Counted from the stretch's first letter, positions 17,434-27,770 are shown. The stretch is DNA of 64,000 nucleotides from Clostridium_AF sediminicola (GCF_050402865.1 NZ_BAABMF010000022.1:8587-72586); one strand, 5' to 3'. Made by a program: numbers and translations. The notes: generated by a model not told the origin, from the letters alone.

Positions 17434-19740
17434 ATGGTCAAGAGAAATGAAATAATGTTATTAAATAAAATCAATAAATTTTTAAGTGATGATTTTATAA
17501 ATAAACAAGCACCAGATTATTACAAAAGAAGAGTAGAAGAATTAAAAAGTGAAATCAATGAAAAAGAATTTAGAATAACAGTGATTGGAGAGTTTAGCTC
17601 AGGGAAATCCACATTTATAAACGCTTTAATTGGTAAAGATATATTGTCACATGCGCTTACAGAAACTACAGCTGCAATAACATACATTCACAATGTTCCT
17701 AAAGGAAATTCTAAAGAGGACAAGATTATTATAAACTTTAATGATATAAATAAAAAAAGTCAGGAATTTGATTTAAAGAAATATCCCAATGCTCTTAAAG
17801 ATTTCGCAACAACTCAATCAGAAGTTGCAGACGTTGTTCAGGAAATCAAATCAGTCGAAATATATGTGAACTTTAGAAATATCAATGAAAAAGTAGTTTT
17901 TATTGACACACCTGGGCTAAATGGAGTAGCTGATGGGCATAGAGACTTGACTATGCAAGAGATTAAAAAGGCACATGCTAGCATATGTTTATTTCAGTTA
18001 AGAGGAGTATCTGCAAGTCATGAATTTCTAAATATAGTTTCAAAATATCAGAACTCAATGCTTTTTGTTATGAATTTTATTGATGAAATTAAAGGGGTTG
18101 AAGGAGAGAATCCTGATGATAAACTACAGGATTTTCAAAATCAATTAAAGCAAGTATTAAATATTCACGATAAAGATGATCAAATTAAATTAAAGGTTTT
18201 TGGTATATCCGCTCTAAAGGCTTTGGTATACAAAGATCAAACAATTAAAAGAATATATCAGGATGATGAAATAGATTTAACTTCAGAAGATAAAATTAAA
18301 GCATGGCAGGAATCAAGGTTTGAAGTGTTTGAAGAACATCTTTGGAAAAATGTAATTGAAGGTGACAAAAATAAAATATTTTATGAAAACATTAAGAGAA
18401 AATTCAAACAAAATATTATTGATTTAAAGGAACAATTGGAAGCGGAGATGGAAATTGCAGTAACAACTACCCAAAACAAAAAAGTAGAAGAAATTCAATC
18501 ACGATTAGATAAATTTGACCAAATGTTCACAAAAAATTTGAGTAAAATAGAGAGGTTTATTGAAAGTAGACAATTTGAACTTGAAAGGGATCTTAAAAAG
18601 AAAATCAAAAGTGATTTGAATAATATAGAAAATGGCATATACCAGCAACTAAATAAAGAGACTTTTCATAGCATACAAGAAGCCTTAAATGAAAATAAAT
18701 ATGGAGGTTTACTTCAAAATAAGATAATTTCTGCAAAAGTAGTTTATAACAGATACTTGGAGAATATTATTGAAGAAATATATCAAAGTGCAATTTTAAG
18801 AGTAAAAGAATATCAGCCTACTATAAAAATTAATGCTAAAGGAATACCAGTAATTGAAAATGATATAGTAACAGATTTTGGTGAAGCACAATTCTCTAGT
18901 GAAATGAAAAAACTAAAATCTGAAAAAGAAATTTTTAAAAGTAGTAAAGAAAAAAATGTTAAAGAAAAAAATAAAATATGTGAAGAAGAAAATAGGGTAA
19001 ATAAAACTAGGGATATAATTAAACAAAAAGTAAAAAAATTACAACAAGAGTTGAATAATGAACGATCAAGATTAGGTAGTGAACCTAGAGTTGAAACTAG
19101 GGAAATTGAGGAAACAATATATGTTGAAAGAGCATCATTAAGTATATTTAGATTATTTGGTAGTTCTCATAAAGAAAAAACAGTTACTAAAACTGTCGAA
19201 GATACAGCCAAAAGAGATAATTGGAGAAAAAAGCAGCAGCAATTAAAGATTAAATATGCAAATAAAGATGTTATTGAAAGAAAAGAATTAGATGAGCTTA
19301 ATAGACGTATAACTAATCTGAAAAATAGAAGAGTTCAAAATGAAGCTCAAATTAAAAGATTAGAAGAGAAAATAAAGGATAAAGAAGATATTATTAAGAG
19401 AAAACAAGAGGATTTTCAGGAGATAATGAGTAAAGCAAAAAAAGAATATGTTAATATACAGAAAAAGCAAATAAGTGAAAAGGTATATACTGTATTGAAT
19501 ACGGAAAATGGTAGGATTTATTTGCAACTTAGAGAATCTATAAAGAAAAATATAGAATCTAATATTAAAAAGATAAAATTCAATGTTAGAGAATATTACG
19601 AAAAATTATTGAATGAATATAAAAGAAAATTAAATCTACTAAAGAAGGATAATGATAGTAATAATGAAGGACAAGCTAAGTTTATTAAAGATATAGAAAA
19701 AACTTATAAAAAGCTTGAAAAGCTTTTGAATAATACATAA
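17434..19740 (+). CDS. Dynamin-like GTPase 1 of a three-GTPase operon
   Basis: The 768-aa protein has a complete dynamin-family GTPase: P-loop GEFSSGKST (residues 52-60), switch threonines in TETTAAITYI, G3 DTPGLNG (158-164) and G4 NFID (214-217). A long helical, Lys/Glu-rich stalk follows (about 330-765). A short less charged stretch inside it (ASLSIFRLFGSS, near residue 570) may be the membrane-touching tip, as in bacterial dynamins. No transmembrane segment is evident. It is first in an operon with two further large GTPases; hetero-oligomer formation is likely by analogy with LeoB/LeoC and DynA. Confidence 0.85.
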   Translation: MVKRNEIMLLNKINKFLSDDFINKQAPDYYKRRVEELKSEINEKEFRITVIGEFSSGKSTFINALIGKDILSHALTETTAAITYIHNVPKGNSKEDKIIINFNDINKKSQEFDLKKYPNALKDFATTQSEVADVVQEIKSVEIYVNFRNINEKVVFIDTPGLNGVADGHRDLTMQEIKKAHASICLFQLRGVSASHEFLNIVSKYQNSMLFVMNFIDEIKGVEGENPDDKLQDFQNQLKQVLNIHDKDDQIKLKVFGISALKALVYKDQTIKRIYQDDEIDLTSEDKIKAWQESRFEVFEEHLWKNVIEGDKNKIFYENIKRKFKQNIIDLKEQLEAEMEIAVTTTQNKKVEEIQSRLDKFDQMFTKNLSKIERFIESRQFELERDLKKKIKSDLNNIENGIYQQLNKETFHSIQEALNENKYGGLLQNKIISAKVVYNRYLENIIEEIYQSAILRVKEYQPTIKINAKGIPVIENDIVTDFGEAQFSSEMKKLKSEKEIFKSSKEKNVKEKNKICEEENRVNKTRDIIKQKVKKLQQELNNERSRLGSEPRVETREIEETIYVERASLSIFRLFGSSHKEKTVTKTVEDTAKRDNWRKKQQQLKIKYANKDVIERKELDELNRRITNLKNRRVQNEAQIKRLEEKIKDKEDIIKRKQEDFQEIMSKAKKEYVNIQKKQISEKVYTVLNTENGRIYLQLRESIKKNIESNIKKIKFNVREYYEKLLNEYKRKLNLLKKDNDSNNEGQAKFIKDIEKTYKKLEKLLNNT

Positions 19741-19761
19741 ATCATTCTAGGAGGGACATCT

Positions 19762-22101
19762 ATGAGTCATAATTATAAAGAACAGTATGATCAGCGTAAA
19801 CAAATGGTATTAGAGCTGCTAAAAGACGCAGAAAATCACTATGAAAAGTTTGAAAATCAAGAAAAGAAAGAGGTATTTGAGGATCTTTACAAAAATGTTG
19901 AAAAGGGTAATTTTTGCATTACTGTAGTTGGCGAATTTAGTGCTGGTAAATCTACATTTTTAAATACTTTAATGGGAGAAAAATATTTACCATCATTCTC
20001 CACGGAGACAACGGCTACAGTGAATTTTTTAAAACATAAGCAGCTATCATCAAATGGACATGAAGTTGTAATCAAGTATAAGAATAATGAAGAAAAATCT
20101 ATAGAAAAAGCAAGTTTAAAGGAAATCGAGAAGTTTGTTAGTACAAAAAGTGATATTGAAGTAGCACAGGATATTGATTATGTTGAGTTGTATACTGATT
20201 CAAGGTTCCTTAAAGAAGGCGTAATATTAGTTGATAGCCCTGGTTTAAACGGAATTGCTGAAGGACATAAAGAAATTACAGAAAAACAAATAGAAAAATC
20301 ACATGCATCAATATTTATGTTTGCTGCTAACCAACCAGGAAGAAAGACAGAGTTTGAATTTTTAGCGAATTTGAAGCAAAAGGTTAATACTATTATATTT
20401 GTTTTAAATAGAATTGATGAAATAAAAACTGGAGAGCAAACTGTTGAAGATGTCATTAATAATGTTAAAAATAATTACAAAAAATATTTTCCAAATGAAC
20501 CAATTCCAGAAATATGGCCTATAGCTGCATATCCTGCTCTTGTAGCTAGAAGTGATGAAAAGCTAGATTATAGAGGAAAGGTTGATCACTCTGAAGAGGA
20601 GAAAGAAAGATATCTAAAAAATTCTAATATAAACGCATTTGAAGAGCGCTTGTGGAGATTTTTAACTCAAGGTGAAAAAGCTAAACAGGAACTATTAGCT
20701 CCTGTTAAAAGGGTTAGAAATATTTTGTTACAAAGAAAAAAAAATCTTGATAATCAGATTTATGAATTACAAAATGTTACAGATACAGATGAAATTAATT
20801 TGGAAATTTCAGCTATAGAAAAAGAGATAGATAATCTTGAAGCCTCATTAAATGACAAAAAGGATGATGTATCTTCTGAACTTAAAATTATAATAAGAGA
20901 AATTAAAGAGAATTTAAAGAGTGAATCTCAAAAATTAAAAGAACGGTACCTATTAAAAATCAACGATTGGGCAGATTTAGACGATGTAGAAGTGAATTTA
21001 GACAGGTTTAATAAAAAAATGCATCAAGATTTTGAAAGTATTATCAGTAGGGTATATGATGAATTTGTTGAAGAATTTGAAGAAATTTTAAGCAATAAAT
21101 ATAGAGAATACTCAACAGAAATTGAAAACTCTATGAATAATAAGGAATCAAAAGATGTGGTTGAGTTAGAGGTAGCTTGTACTTTAAGCTCAGAATCTTT
21201 AGATTTAAGTTTTGGATTAGGAGAATATAGCAGTAAGATTAAAGAGTATGAAAATGAGATTCAGAACCTTGAAAAGGAAATTGATGAAATTGCTGATAAA
21301 AAAATAGAAGCCCAGATTAAATTAAATAATAAAGAAGAATTGGAAAAGAAAATTTATGCTTTAAGAAACAGAAAAGAGTCCTTTGACGCAATTTTAGGGC
21401 CAAGACCATCGAAAAATGAAACTACATATATAGACCATGAAGAAAAATGGAGAGGCGGTGTCATAGGTGTAGTTAGCACAGCATTATTTGGTAAAAAACT
21501 TGTAACTGTGCAAAAGACCAAGGTTGATGATTCAGATCAAAAACAGTATGACGAGAATAGAACAAAAATCGAAGAAAAATATGAAAAAGAAGAAACAGAA
21601 TTTAAAAAACAACTCAAAAATTTAGGTGAATTAGATAAAAACCCTCTTCAGTATGAGCATATTGAAGAGAGATTGAATAATGTAAAAATTAATAAGAAAA
21701 GCGAGTTAGAGCAATATAGAGAAGAATACAAAGAAAAATTCCAAAAGAAGTACTCTGCTGCATTAAGAAGCATTAAGAATCAATTTGAAGATTATATAGA
21801 TGAACTTGAAAAAGAAGTTGAAAAAGTATTGTTTAAAAAGATTAGAAGTCAAAGAAATGAGTTGACTGAAATAGTTTTAGATATCATTGAGAAAAATATA
21901 AAGGAAATGATTGAGAAAAAGAAAGAAGATAGAGAGATTAGGAAGCGTCAACTTGATGCATCTATAGAAGAAAAGCAGAATATGATTGATGGATTTAATA
22001 GTGAGATAAATAGTATTAAAGAAATCTTGGGAAGAGTAATTAATGTACAAACTGAACTTGAAATAATTGAAATTGATGAAATCAAAACAATGGAAGTATA
22101 A
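19762..22101 (+). CDS. Dynamin-like GTPase 2 of the three-GTPase operon
   Basis: The 779-aa protein has the same layout as its upstream neighbour: P-loop GEFSAGKST (57-65), DSPGLNG (158-164), NRIDEIKT (216-223), then coiled-coil. It has a corresponding tip region near residue 570 (GGVIGVVSTALFGKKLVTVQKTK), more hydrophobic than in GTPase 1. The two share LFG plus a Lys/Thr-rich TV.KT pattern there, so they are paralogs that probably act as a pair. GGAGGG precedes the start 21 bases after the previous stop. Cytoplasmic, expected to bind membranes on GTP-driven assembly. Confidence 0.85.
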   Translation: MSHNYKEQYDQRKQMVLELLKDAENHYEKFENQEKKEVFEDLYKNVEKGNFCITVVGEFSAGKSTFLNTLMGEKYLPSFSTETTATVNFLKHKQLSSNGHEVVIKYKNNEEKSIEKASLKEIEKFVSTKSDIEVAQDIDYVELYTDSRFLKEGVILVDSPGLNGIAEGHKEITEKQIEKSHASIFMFAANQPGRKTEFEFLANLKQKVNTIIFVLNRIDEIKTGEQTVEDVINNVKNNYKKYFPNEPIPEIWPIAAYPALVARSDEKLDYRGKVDHSEEEKERYLKNSNINAFEERLWRFLTQGEKAKQELLAPVKRVRNILLQRKKNLDNQIYELQNVTDTDEINLEISAIEKEIDNLEASLNDKKDDVSSELKIIIREIKENLKSESQKLKERYLLKINDWADLDDVEVNLDRFNKKMHQDFESIISRVYDEFVEEFEEILSNKYREYSTEIENSMNNKESKDVVELEVACTLSSESLDLSFGLGEYSSKIKEYENEIQNLEKEIDEIADKKIEAQIKLNNKEELEKKIYALRNRKESFDAILGPRPSKNETTYIDHEEKWRGGVIGVVSTALFGKKLVTVQKTKVDDSDQKQYDENRTKIEEKYEKEETEFKKQLKNLGELDKNPLQYEHIEERLNNVKINKKSELEQYREEYKEKFQKKYSAALRSIKNQFEDYIDELEKEVEKVLFKKIRSQRNELTEIVLDIIEKNIKEMIEKKKEDREIRKRQLDASIEEKQNMIDGFNSEINSIKEILGRVINVQTELEIIEIDEIKTMEV

Positions 22102-22111
22102 GAGAGGGATA

Positions 22112-24475
22112 ATGATGAAGGAAAAATTGAATAAATACATAGAAACAGCTTCGTATTTAGAAGATAGCTCCAATTTATACGTGCTAAATGAAATTAAGAA
22201 TAGGTTTGAAGAAAAAAGATTTTATTTACCTTTTATAGGACAGTTTTCATCAGGAAAATCTAAATTAATTAATAACTTATTAAAAAGAGATATACTACCT
22301 GTTAAAAACACTGAAACCACAGCCTTTATAACATACATTGAGTATGGGAAAGAGCAAGCTTATATACAATATACTGATGGTTCAGAGAAATTCATTACTT
22401 TTGAAGAATTATATAATTTGAATCAATTTAATATTGAGATGAATAGATCAATTCAAGCAGTTGAAAATAATAAGAAGATAAAATCTATACACGTTAGTTT
22501 AGACAGTGATTTGTTAAAGGATGGATTAGTTATAATAGATACACCAGGAATAAATACAATTATTGAATCACATGAAGAATTAGCATATTCAATACTTCCT
22601 CAAGCACAGTATTTGATATATGTTTTAGGCAAGCCTTTAACTTTAACAGACTTGAATATAATAAAAGAAATCAATAAATTAGGCATACAACTGTTATTTG
22701 TTAGAACTAGAATGGATGAGATAAAGCACTCAGAAGAAACCATTGATGAAGCAGTTGAAAAGGATTTTGAAAACTTAGAGAAATTAATGCAACAAAAAGT
22801 AAATTATTTTCCATTGACAAATGAAAAGGAATTTTTGAAAGAAAATCTTTGGAAGAAAAACTTTGATAATTTATATGAATACATTAATGCAAACATAAGT
22901 AAAGATGTAGAAAATATTTTTATTGTGAGCATTGAAAAAAGATTATCAATTATGAAGGATATCTTTGAAAACAAGCTAAATGAAAAGTTTGAGATTCTTA
23001 AAAAAATCAGTAAAGATAATGAAGATACATTAAATGCAAAGCTAAGTTTAATAAATCATCAGATAGATGTTCTCAATAGGAAACTTAGGATAGTTTCTAA
23101 GGAAATAAAAAATGATATAAACCCTATTGAAAATAGTCTTAAATTAGAAATTACTAAAGAGGTAAATGAATGTATAAATGAATATTGCTCAATTTTAGTA
23201 AGTATAAATGATTTAAATAATCTTCAGGATAATGCAGAAGAAAAAGCTTATTTAGCTATAGAAAGATTTTCTGAAAGAGCTAATAGTTTGGTAGGCAAAA
23301 AATTAAGCGAATTAATAAATGATTCACATAAAAAGTATAGTGATGAATTAGAGGAAATAAAAAATACTATAGAAAAAAATATTGATTTTGATATAGAATT
23401 AAACCTTTCACCTATTAATTTAAATAAAATTCAAGATGATAGAGATTTTAATTCAGTGAGACTGGGAAAAGAGATAAAGGAAATTGAAGATTTATTAAAT
23501 AAAAGTGATGAAGAATTACTTAAGTTTGATTTAAAAAGACAAGAAATATTGCAAATGGTTGAAGAAATAAATTTTGCAAAACAAGAAATAAAAGGAAATC
23601 TTAATGAATTAGGCATGTACAGGCCTAAAGAATATATTATCGAAGGTGACAATAGTGCATCGGAGGCATTAGGCAAAATAGGGAATATTGCTGATTGGGC
23701 ATTTTTATTTTTACCAGGAAAAGCAATTAGTACAGGTGGAGCTAAAATTGCAAAAATATTAAGTAAAGGTGGAAAAGCTAAGAATGTAACTAAAGCAGTA
23801 ACTCAAACATTCAAAACTATTTCAAAAGCAGACAAAGCTAAGGATGTTCTATATATCACTAAACAAGTTAAGCAGAAGGCTGATGGGATTTTACCAACTG
23901 AGTCCACGGGGATTTTAGATTTGATAACATTTGAATATTGGTTAAAAAAAGCAGGTTCAATATTTGATAAACCACCAAGGATTGAAGTAGATAAGGAGTA
24001 TGAGAGAGAATATTTTTATGAAAAAAATAATATTAAGCAAAAACATAATATATATATTGCAAAAGAAATAAAGCAGTTAGAGGAACTGGATTTAATAAAA
24101 AATAAAGAAGAAAAGTTATTAAAGGAAAAGGAATTAAAGGAGAAATATATTAAAAAAGCTGAAAAACAGCTCGAAATGGAAAAGAAAAATATAAGAAAAA
24201 CAGCAGAACATAAAGCTAAAGAAACGTATATTTTAGAAGCAAGAAATCAGTTTTCAAATAAAATTAATGAATTAAAGGATTCATTAGTCAAAGAAGTCCA
24301 TAATGCTTTTGTTAGTACAATTCAGAATATAATCTTATCGTCATCTTCTGAATCAATCTTACAGTTAGAAGAATTGCAAAAAGATTTAAAGATGGTACTT
24401 CAGTCTAAGGGAGAAAAAACAGAAGAAGTTGATAATAAATTAGAAAATATCAATAAATATTTAAATGATCTTTAG
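22112..24475 (+). CDS. Dynamin-like GTPase 3 with hydrophobic segment
   Basis: ATG 22112 is chosen since GAGAGGGAT is immediately upstream; an earlier in-frame ATG at 22067 would overlap the previous gene. The 787-aa protein has P-loop GQFSSGKSK (43-51), TETTAFITYIEYG, DTPGINT for G3 and TRMDEIKH for G4. Unlike the first two it has a longer hydrophobic/glycine-rich stretch around residue 530-560 (IADWAFLFLPGKAISTGGAKIAK) that could insert in a membrane. It is more divergent than the other two, suggesting a distinct role in one complex. Confidence 0.82.
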   Translation: MMKEKLNKYIETASYLEDSSNLYVLNEIKNRFEEKRFYLPFIGQFSSGKSKLINNLLKRDILPVKNTETTAFITYIEYGKEQAYIQYTDGSEKFITFEELYNLNQFNIEMNRSIQAVENNKKIKSIHVSLDSDLLKDGLVIIDTPGINTIIESHEELAYSILPQAQYLIYVLGKPLTLTDLNIIKEINKLGIQLLFVRTRMDEIKHSEETIDEAVEKDFENLEKLMQQKVNYFPLTNEKEFLKENLWKKNFDNLYEYINANISKDVENIFIVSIEKRLSIMKDIFENKLNEKFEILKKISKDNEDTLNAKLSLINHQIDVLNRKLRIVSKEIKNDINPIENSLKLEITKEVNECINEYCSILVSINDLNNLQDNAEEKAYLAIERFSERANSLVGKKLSELINDSHKKYSDELEEIKNTIEKNIDFDIELNLSPINLNKIQDDRDFNSVRLGKEIKEIEDLLNKSDEELLKFDLKRQEILQMVEEINFAKQEIKGNLNELGMYRPKEYIIEGDNSASEALGKIGNIADWAFLFLPGKAISTGGAKIAKILSKGGKAKNVTKAVTQTFKTISKADKAKDVLYITKQVKQKADGILPTESTGILDLITFEYWLKKAGSIFDKPPRIEVDKEYEREYFYEKNNIKQKHNIYIAKEIKQLEELDLIKNKEEKLLKEKELKEKYIKKAEKQLEMEKKNIRKTAEHKAKETYILEARNQFSNKINELKDSLVKEVHNAFVSTIQNIILSSSSESILQLEELQKDLKMVLQSKGEKTEEVDNKLENINKYLNDL

Positions 24476-24512
24476 ATTTAGGTAAATAACGCTAAATTGA
24501 AAGGGAAGTGCT

Positions 24513-25736
24513 ATGAAAGAGCTAAAGACAATTTTACAAAAGAAACAGGTGGTTTTCTGCCTCGGAACAGATGAAAGAGAAAGATATGATTTTTTTAAGG
24601 TTTATTTATCTCAAAAATTTAAAGCATATATTCCTAATAACAACAGTTGTGGTTATGAAAACCATACTTTTGTGTTTTTTGTATCTGAACAAGAAGAAGG
24701 ATACTATGAAAATGAAAGGGGAGAGATAATCTCCCTTTTTCATAAGAAGCCAAATGATTCAATAAAAAATATATATCTACCAATATCCAAAAGATATCTT
24801 CCTTGTGGATTTATATATGTATTACCTCCACCACAAGGTAAGACTAGGGAATTTATTACTTATAATGAACCATTTAATTTTGACTATGAATCTTGGATAA
24901 AAAACTTACATAAAATCATATGGTTTGATTTTTTCCCATATGCTGAAGCTTCAGATATTAATACCTTGGAAGTTGTTAAAGATTGTAATATATTAAAAGA
25001 AAGTAAAGCTGATATAACAGTGGCATTTATGTTAACAGGGAGAAGGTATGCATTTTCAGATATAACAAATGAATCAGAAGCTGTAGAGATGGCTAAAAAA
25101 ATTTACTACGAAAAAAGAGTAGGAGATTCTCATTATTTATTGGAATTAGGTGATAAAAAGGAAAAGATGATTGAGATATTAACAAACAAAAAGTTGTTTA
25201 TTGAAAAAATAAAAGATAGGGTTTTGAATGATATTAATCAGCAACATGAAATGTTTATTAAATATTTTTATGAGGATTATTATTATGAAATAGATGAATT
25301 ATTATCAGTGGAAAAGTTAGATAAAATATGTTCTTATGAAAAATGGATAAAATATGAAGGGAAAAGTTTAGCAAGATGCTGGTTTGATGCTGTTAATGAA
25401 GAAATATTTAATGAATTTAAAGACAAAGTGTATTCATTCATTTATGAAAGTTATTTAAGAGATATTATATTAATGAAATCAGTTGAAGAATTTGAAAATA
25501 TTCTTACAAAAAAATGGGCGAGTATGGAGATTAAAGTATTAAGAAAATTAAATAACAAGAAACTAATGTCTAAAGACTTAAGTAGGTTAGAGTATTTAGA
25601 TAGTGTTAAAGATAACAAAATATACTTTAAGCAGACCGTTGATAAATTTATTAGGGAAGATTTAAAAAAAGCTATTTATAAATTTATAAATGATAAGTAC
25701 GCTATATGGGGAAATGTTAAGGAAACATTAATATAG
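24513..25736 (+). CDS. Unrecognised partner protein of the dynamin-like operon
   Basis: The 407-aa protein begins with a strand (QVVFCLGTDERERYDFFKVYL) placed where a GTPase P-loop would be, but no GKS/T is present. A later strand (GFIYVLPPPQGK) and an ITVAFMLTGRRYAF strand suggest an alpha/beta domain of about 180 residues followed by a helical half. It may be a degenerate, nucleotide-free GTPase-like subunit; this is only a suggestion. It is located between GTPase 3 and the coiled-coil protein with normal operon spacing, so it is very likely part of the same system. Confidence 0.6.
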   Translation: MKELKTILQKKQVVFCLGTDERERYDFFKVYLSQKFKAYIPNNNSCGYENHTFVFFVSEQEEGYYENERGEIISLFHKKPNDSIKNIYLPISKRYLPCGFIYVLPPPQGKTREFITYNEPFNFDYESWIKNLHKIIWFDFFPYAEASDINTLEVVKDCNILKESKADITVAFMLTGRRYAFSDITNESEAVEMAKKIYYEKRVGDSHYLLELGDKKEKMIEILTNKKLFIEKIKDRVLNDINQQHEMFIKYFYEDYYYEIDELLSVEKLDKICSYEKWIKYEGKSLARCWFDAVNEEIFNEFKDKVYSFIYESYLRDIILMKSVEEFENILTKKWASMEIKVLRKLNNKKLMSKDLSRLEYLDSVKDNKIYFKQTVDKFIREDLKKAIYKFINDKYAIWGNVKETLI

Positions 25737-25752
25737 ATGGAGGCGACAGAAG

Positions 25753-26799
25753 ATGAAAAAGAATATATTATTAGGTAGTCTGTGTTCTTTAATAATAAGT
25801 GGAACATTGATACCGTTATATGGTTCCAATAGTAAATATGGGATTTATATAGGGTGTTTAATTGGTGTTATTAGTGGAGTTTTGGTATTTATATATTCAT
25901 ATCATGTTGAAGAAGGAAATAAGAATAAAAAAGAAGAGTTTAATCAATTTCAAAACAACATTATTAATTGCATTAAAGATATTAATAATAAGATGATTAT
26001 TAATATTAGTAATGAAAATCAAAAAATAATTGAACAAATAGATAATCTGAGTAGTAAAACAGAAGAAGTTTTAAATGAATTTAATAAAAAGCATGAAGAT
26101 AATATTAAAACTCAGCATGAGCTTAATGACATATTTCATGAAAAGATTGATAAAATTGTTAATGATTTAAGCAAGCATACTGCAGTTGTTGAAAAAGGGC
26201 AATATAATCTTGTGCATAATCAAGAAAAAATTTCAAATAAACTATTTATGATATGTAATAATAGCGAGAAACAGATAGAAGAGGTTTCAACAGAATTAGG
26301 GAAATTTACAAATGAAATAAAGAAACTATTTGTTGAACGTATTGAAGAGGATTTTAAAGAACTTAAAGAAATAAAAGAGAGTTCTCTTAAAAATTTAAGT
26401 AAAATTACTGAAATTATAGAAGATAGCTTAAATTACAATAAAGAGTATTTGCAAAATCTTAGTGATAAATTTACACCTTATTTCGAATTATATAATTCAG
26501 GACAAAACAAGTTTTATGAAAATGTAAAAAACAGTATGAATAGTTTGCAAGACCTACTTGAAGAAACATTAGAGGACCTATCTGATCAACAAGAGGGGTT
26601 AATAAAGAAACAAAGTAAAACAATTAATGATGTATTAGATGAAATAAGAATCTCCAGTGAAAATATTAATAATAACGTTAAACTTCAGAGTGAACATCAT
26701 AAAGAGGAGGTTCAAGTATTAAATAAAATGCAGAATGAAATATTAAGCTTAAATCAAAAGGACTTAGAATTAATAAGGATGATGATGGATGCTAGTTAG
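25753..26799 (+). CDS. Membrane-anchored coiled-coil protein of the dynamin-like operon
   Basis: The 348-aa protein has two N-terminal transmembrane segments (about residues 4-22 and 29-50) separated by a short YGSNSKYG turn. Nearly 300 residues of heptad-like coiled coil follow, rich in Asn, Lys, Glu and Ile. No enzymatic motif is seen. It could anchor or scaffold the GTPases at the inner membrane. GGAGG precedes the ATG and the stop overlaps the next gene. Confidence 0.65.
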   Translation: MKKNILLGSLCSLIISGTLIPLYGSNSKYGIYIGCLIGVISGVLVFIYSYHVEEGNKNKKEEFNQFQNNIINCIKDINNKMIINISNENQKIIEQIDNLSSKTEEVLNEFNKKHEDNIKTQHELNDIFHEKIDKIVNDLSKHTAVVEKGQYNLVHNQEKISNKLFMICNNSEKQIEEVSTELGKFTNEIKKLFVERIEEDFKELKEIKESSLKNLSKITEIIEDSLNYNKEYLQNLSDKFTPYFELYNSGQNKFYENVKNSMNSLQDLLEETLEDLSDQQEGLIKKQSKTINDVLDEIRISSENINNNVKLQSEHHKEEVQVLNKMQNEILSLNQKDLELIRMMMDAS

Positions 26800-27079
26800 A
26801 TATAATGATTTGATAAATCAAGGGATTTTATTAGAATTATTAAATAAGAAAACTGATGATTTTTTTTTAGATGAAGAAAATAAAAAAATAATCACATTAA
26901 TAATGGTAAGGAAATTTAAAAATGCAGATGGTTTAAAAAAGAAAATAATCGATGCTGAAAAATTAATAATTAATATAAAGCATAATATTATGATAGAAAA
27001 TTATAAGCATGCTTTTCATATGATTGTTTTTTTAGAAAGATATTTAAGAAATTTAAATGAACAAATGAAAAGCTTATAA
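26789..27079 (+). CDS. Small protein, last gene of the dynamin-like operon
   Basis: The 96-aa frame starts 11 bases inside the end of the coiled-coil gene, a sign of coupled translation. The product is charged and mostly helical, without a recognised domain, signal or membrane segment. Context is the only clue to function. After its stop no continuing gene is found. Confidence 0.55.
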   Translation: MLVRYNDLINQGILLELLNKKTDDFFLDEENKKIITLIMVRKFKNADGLKKKIIDAEKLIINIKHNIMIENYKHAFHMIVFLERYLRNLNEQMKSL

Positions 27080-27478
27080 AATATGGATGAGGTTTCTTTA
27101 TGTATAAACATACTATGATTTTGCATATAATGATGCTGAAATTATTATAAAAAAGAAGATGACAAATGTGATTTTGCCATCTATCGGGATGTTTGATATA
27201 AATAAATTATAATTCAAAAAAATATAGCTTAATTTTAGAAGTTGGATAATTCGCTATTTTCTAAGGGTTAATACGATATTGTATGTGATGGAAAAATATA
27301 ATAAACTTTTCCGTTTTTCAATACATTTTTTCAGTAATATGTGCATAAGTGTCCATTGTTGTAGCTAATCTAGCACAAATTAATTGTATTTGAATATTTA
27401 ATATTTGCATCTTTTTATAATTAATGGTTCCAGATGTGTGTCGGATTGAATGAGAAATTGAATAGGATATTTTTAAGG

Positions 27479-27512
27479 GCCAGTTGAGGTGAGTTATATC
27501 ACTTCAACTGGC
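27479..27512 (+). terminator. Hairpin terminator downstream of the dynamin-like operon
   Basis: GCCAGTTGAGGTGA and TCACTTCAACTGGC pair (one G-U) around a 6-base loop; a short CTTTCT tail follows. It could end the operon transcript about 400 bases after the last gene. Confidence 0.65.
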
Positions 27513-27632
27513 TTTCTAAACTTATATATTTATTAACACTATATAAAGAATTCTGTAAAATTTATCCAAAAACACTTTAATATGTGAAACATATTTATAT
27601 ATGTGTAAATAAAGGATGGAACAGGTGTATGA

Positions 27633-27770
27633 TGGACTATCCCTAACTTGCTGGACACATAAAAAGGTATGTATAACATAATTGAAAGGAAGTGTTTAGC
27701 AATGGCAAATAGGAGAATTTCCACTGTAGAATATAAAAAAGAGATTATAAGATTAATTAATCAAGTATAA
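27633..27770 (+). mobile_element. IS3-family (IS150-like) 5' end remnant
   Basis: TGGACTATCCCTAA at 27633 and the following bases resemble an IS150-group terminal repeat. A 22-codon frame at 27702-27770 (MANRRISTVEYKKEIIRLIN) has an AAAGGAAG site and matches the start of an IS3 OrfA transposase. The rest of the element is missing, so it is inactive. Confidence 0.6.
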
